From Lucifuga dentata (lineage: Eukaryota > Chordata > Actinopteri > Ophidiiformes > Bythitidae), in assembly GCA_014773175.1 (NCBI GenBank), contig VXCM01000706.1, positions 368,540 to 432,539 on the forward strand: a DNA stretch of 64,000 bases. The letters are read 5' to 3'. Below the pieces are notes generated by a model, which searched no databases, was not told the origin of the DNA, and was given only the letters and a program-made list of their open reading frames with translations. Below, piece by piece: positions 60,087 through 64,000 of this stretch. Position numbers and translations under genes: made by a program. Position 1 is the stretch's first letter, and every line of letters begins with the position of its first letter.

Positions 60087-60582
60087 GGTGTAAAAATTAG
60101 TGGACGCGCTTCCAAAAAATAAATAAATAAATAAAGAGACAGAGGAATTTCCAAAGGAAAACAATCAATAAATCCTGTGCAACCGTTTACCGTAGCCGAC
60201 TTGTACTTAGGCTAAACGGGCTGTGCAAACAATGAATGGCAGGTGAAGCATTTGGAAAAATGCAATTTCGAGTTTTGGGAGAGACTACGGACAAATTACA
60301 TTAAAGAAATATAAAAACAATAAAATAACCACTGAAGAGTTTTCCCTGTTTTTGATGCCCTCCAGCTAAACTCAGCTGCAGGTGAAGCTTTAAGAAAAGA
60401 TGGAGAGTTGTGATGAGGAGTGTATTCCAAACTGCTCCAGTCCGTGTGTGCGTGGATAGGCTGCAGGATTTTCAGTAGCATGCCCTGCATCACTGCCAGG
60501 CTGCTGCTCTCTGACTGGGGGCGGGGCTGGAGAAGGAGTGACTCTCCTCTCTCATCAGCACCACTGAGCAGAGGGAGCGGGC

Positions 60583-60634
<52 letters not shown>

Positions 60635-61523
60635 GAGAGAGAGATCCAACTCTGCCCTTTATTGCTACTCCTAAACACAGGGCTGCAATTAACAATAATT
60701 TTGTTTTGGATTCATCTAGTTTTCATTAACCTTTGAATTTATATAAACTGCCAAAACATTGTGACAAATGTCCATCACTAGTCCTGGAAGTAGGTGATGT
60801 ATTTCCTATTTTATTTTTCTTAATAACAAATTCTAATTATGAATGAAATTGAAAAGCAGCAAATCCCCACTTCTAAAAGGCCACTTCAGCAAATGACCTG
60901 ATAACAATTCGTTGATTATTAAAACTGTGGTCAAACAATAAAACAACACATTTTAGAGATTCGTGCTCTCATTTGACGTTCTTTGGTTATACTGTTAGCT
61001 GAGTATTTGCTCAGGTCTGTAGCTCCACCTAGTGATTATTTTATTAATTACAATCAGTTAATGAAAATAAAATGAAAGTAGTTTGCTGTCGAAGAGAATC
61101 CGTTATCGAATGCATTATAAATGGGACCACAAATAAAGTCTTGGATAGAATAAACAAGCAAAACGATGCCAACATCAGAAAGAGGATAGTTAAGTTATAA
61201 CGGATAAATGGAACGCATGCGTAGCAATACTGCACATTGTAGGGAGTACTTGTTTTGTTCACTTTGGTTGTCAGAGGAAATGAATCGCTTCTCTGTTGAT
61301 GTTGCTTAAAATAGCACCGCCCGCCCATTCAGCCACGCCGTGAAGAAAACCTATTGTACACACTGTCAAGCCAGTGACCACAGCAGCCAGTGAAGCGTCC
61401 GCCGGCTGAGAGACTGCTGCTTCATCTAGCTTCTGTTACAATTCTGTTCCGGTCATCGATAAAATCAGACGAATTCCGGGCTTTACTTGTTTTCTTCTGT
61501 CCTATTTCTGCTTCCAAACAACA
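60087..61523. promoter_or_regulatory. Divergent kif5a/dctn2 promoter interval
   Basis: The two start codons face away from each other across 1437 bp. Near kif5a there is a GC box (GGGGGCGGGGCTGG at 60517-60530), an RE1-like sequence at about 60554-60575 and a (GA)n tract. Near dctn2 there is a GC box (CCGCCCGCCC at 61318-61327) in a G+C-richer stretch (about 61316-61450). The stretch between (about 60680-61250) is AT-rich and shows nothing I can name. No TATA box is evident at a sensible place. Transcription start sites are unknown. Confidence 0.6.
60587..60643. repeat. (GA)n tract upstream of kif5a
   Basis: Nearly pure GA with one CA interruption, about 500 bp upstream of the kif5a start codon, next to the GC box. 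In transcript sense it is a CT tract and may be part of the promoter or 5' UTR. Confidence 0.9.
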
Positions 61524-64000
61524 ATGGCTGATCCTAAATACGCAAACTTACCAGGAATTGTAAGTGGTTAACGAGCAGACAGATTAGCTAGATTGCTAGT
61601 TAGCAAGATTAGCACAAAGTAAATGCCAGTTAACGGCGCTGCTGACCGCCTATTGTTTCTCATGAGCATTTGTGTTTTGAACTGCAACTGTTATAACTAG
61701 CAGCTGTGTAATTTCAGTTGTCAACACATAAGCTAATACGATGTGCTGCTTGTGATGCTAGCCGCCACGTAGCCTAGCTAGTATTAGCATAAATGTGTGT
61801 TGCTGAATGGGCTGGGGCGTTGGCCAGGCTAAGCTAGCTGTGCTGTGTTGTTACTGTACAGTTTATCTGACCGGTTTATAATGTTAAACTGATTGTTTCA
61901 ATAGGCGTTTAACGAGCCCGACGTCTACGAAACCGGAGACCTTCCTGAAGATGACCAGGCTCAGTTTGAGTCGGTAAGTGAACGTGTCAGCCTAATGTAA
62001 GCTAGATAGTTAGCTAGTGTTTACACTGGATATCATTGAAATAACACTTTTTTTTTTTTTTTTTTTTTACCGAAACAGCGTGATTTCCCCTGCGGTTTAC
62101 CAATTTATGTATTAGCTCGTTAAGTATATGCCCACAGTATTGAATAATGTATGAAAGTAATCTGATGCCATCTACATGTGAGCTACTGTGCATGAAACCC
62201 AACAGATAAACCGCATTGGTGCTTCTCTTTTCTCCTGTTAATTATGCTAGGAAAATAAGACATGTTAGTGTTGTCCCTTGTTTTCCAGTAAAAGTTCCTA
62301 GATGTCATCCAAAATACTTTTTAAACTAATTGAAACTAAAGATTTTTTTCCCATGTTTATGTAGTCGCTCCACTGCATATTTTATTCATTGCAGATACTT
62401 TTATCAAGATACTGACAGTCTTTGAAGTTGTTTTGTAACTTTATTATTTGTAGTATATTATGAATATGAAATATGAAGAAAAGTAAGGGCAGGGGTCCAG
62501 TCCAAAGTGGACTTCGGCTAATGATTACTTTCATTTTCAGTCCATTATTTTTCAGTTAATCATTTAGTCTTTAAATACATGCAAAAGAAAAAAAGATGAA
62601 TAGCACAAGAACCCACACTTAAGAGTGATGTTTTACAATTTCTTATTTGTCTTAAGAGTTTAAAAAATAGCATAAAAACAATTTATTCAGAATGAAATGA
62701 AGATGAAAAGTTTGAATGAAAAAGGTTGATGAAACAGAATAGCAGCAAATTTGCCCAGTTGAGAAGCTCAAAGCAGCAAATAGTTGACCTTTAACTTGGT
62801 AAATGACTAAAATGATTAATTCATCATTAACATTGTTGATGTTCTGTCCATCATCTAATGATTGTTTCAGCACTAATACAAACAACATTTACATACCATG
62901 TCAGGGAACCAAATCAGTTGCGTCTATCATGACAGTAGTATCAGTGACATTTCCAGCTGTCATTAGACTAACATTTAGCAGTCATTTTAAATTAGTTGTC
63001 TGAAAACTGATCTTTTTAAAAGTGTGTTACTGGTAATTGAAGTATTAACCCATTAGTTCAGGGATATTGATCAAACTTGACATTAAACATGTTTGGGCTA
63101 CATACTGACAGTCACAGTTAACCCTAATTGGCATTTTCCCTCCCATGTTCCACATTCTTCCTTCCTTTACCCTTGTCCATGTTTTGATTCTTCTCCTCCC
63201 CTCCTGGGACCCTAGTTTGTACAAGTAAGACTGGCTCCATTTTCCTCTCAGTGAGCTTATCACCATACTTTTCTGCATGGGTTTTTATATTTCATACTCA
63301 CTTTTCCCACCCCTTTTTGATTGGGATGAAATGAGAATAGATTGGTGCAACGACCCTTTTTAAACTAATTATTTCTCCATCAACATTTGATTGTTTTAAA
63401 GTGCAAGAAATCGATTCCTTCTCTCTCTTATTTGTTTTGCTCATTTAATTTTACCACGGGCATAATGATGTCTGAGCCTTAAGCAACTTTAATTCCCTCT
63501 TTGACTGGGTTATGTTTTGACAAAGCAGTGAAGACTGAAGTGTTTTTCTGTCTGAGAGTGTGAGGCACTTTGTCTATATTGTGTTCAGGAGCATTTATCT
63601 TTGTAACCTGTCATGTTCTAACATTTGCTTCCTTTAACATGCTGAGTTGGATCGAGCAGACTCTTCATTCAGAACTGCAGCTGAATGAGTTTAGACGTTT
63701 CTGTATCAAAATTCTGAAAGTTTTCAGGCCTTATAGGTTTCATGACTTTATTTAGGCACCATTAAATAACCTGTCATCTGGCACCGTTAAACCACCTTCA
63801 TCCTGATTCATGCGTTGCTTTTCTTCAGCCTCTAAAAATGCATCACCAATTGCCTCCATCCATAACATAATGTCGTGAGGACATTTAGAGCATATGGCCA
63901 CACTACATTATAATATACAATATAGCATAAACAGAGAACATAAGAAATTGTTGTTGATGGATCATCAAACCACCCTGAAGTGGGGAAGAGAGAAAGAACT
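61524..64000 (+). CDS. dctn2: Dynactin subunit 2 (dynamitin), first exons, partial
   Basis: The p50 subunit of dynactin, which builds the shoulder that links the p150 arm to the Arp1 filament in the dynein adaptor complex. Exon 1 (61524-61559) encodes MADPKYANLPGI. Exon 2 (61905-61973) encodes AFNEPDVYETGDLPEDDQAQ followed by FES. A 9-nt exon at 63216-63224 adds FVQ. Human DCTN2 reads [20 protein letters not shown] and so on, so identity is very high. The start has A at -3 and G at +4. All donors are GTAAG. The remaining exons lie beyond the right edge; nothing after 63224 looks like the next exon. Confidence 0.95.
61974..63215 (+). other. dctn2 intron 2
   Basis: 1242 bp with a poly-T run at 62048-62069 and otherwise unremarkable sequence. 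Its last 80 bases (about 63138-63210) are very rich in C and T, leading into CCCTAG. Confidence 0.7.
63216..63224 (+). CDS. dctn2: dctn2 9-nt microexon (FVQ)
   Basis: TTTGTACAA is flanked by CCCTAG and GTAAGA, in phase 0 on both sides, and sits between FES and the next expected residues. Mammalian dynamitin isoforms, as I recall, differ by a few residues (including FAQ) at exactly this point. The long pyrimidine tract before it is typical of regulated microexons. Inclusion or skipping would leave the frame intact. Confidence 0.7.
63225..64000 (+). other. dctn2 intron 3 (partial)
   Basis: No further exon recognised before the window ends. Confidence 0.6.

Overview
The window is vertebrate genomic DNA, almost certainly from a teleost fish. 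Genes are split into many short GT-AG exons. The introns are rich in (CA)n and (GA)n microsatellites, LINE 3' ends of L2/CR1/Rex type, and small palindromic DNA elements. I recognise three genes and see no prokaryotic or viral gene. The species cannot be named from sequence alone.

Left edge (1-5578): a LINE 3' end at about 40-606 (+), then the first six coding exons of a sterol O-acyltransferase gene (soat2-like) on the minus strand. The start codon is at 5578. The gene runs off the left edge after 237 codons, so the catalytic half is missing. From 5579 to 13492 lies an intergenic stretch with only simple repeats and assembly gaps.

Main body (13493-60086, minus strand): a complete conventional kinesin heavy chain, kif5a, reconstructed as 28 coding exons (3174 nt, 1057 aa). 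It has an intact P-loop, switch I and switch II, a neck, coiled-coil stalk exons, the autoinhibitory IAK motif and a KIF5A-type C-terminus. The penultimate exon is a 28-nt microexon equivalent to human KIF5A exon 27, whose skipping causes ALS. Intron 1 is 15.3 kb. The introns hold three copies of a TTAA-flanked element with long inverted repeats, several perfect hairpins, long GT tracts, and single-N assembly joins flanked by exact 61-67 bp duplications.

Right edge (60087-64000): a 1.4-kb divergent promoter interval, then the first exons of dctn2 (dynactin subunit 2, dynamitin) on the plus strand. These include a likely 9-nt microexon at 63216-63224; the gene continues past the right edge. 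kif5a and dctn2 are head-to-head, as KIF5A and DCTN2 are in human. The pair puts a plus-end kinesin motor and the minus-end dynein adaptor dynactin on either side of one promoter region.

I found no wholly new biological system. The best leads are the two microexons with their splice signals, the frame-shifted tail predicted if kif5a exon 27 is skipped, the bidirectional promoter with an RE1-like site, and the foldback element family.
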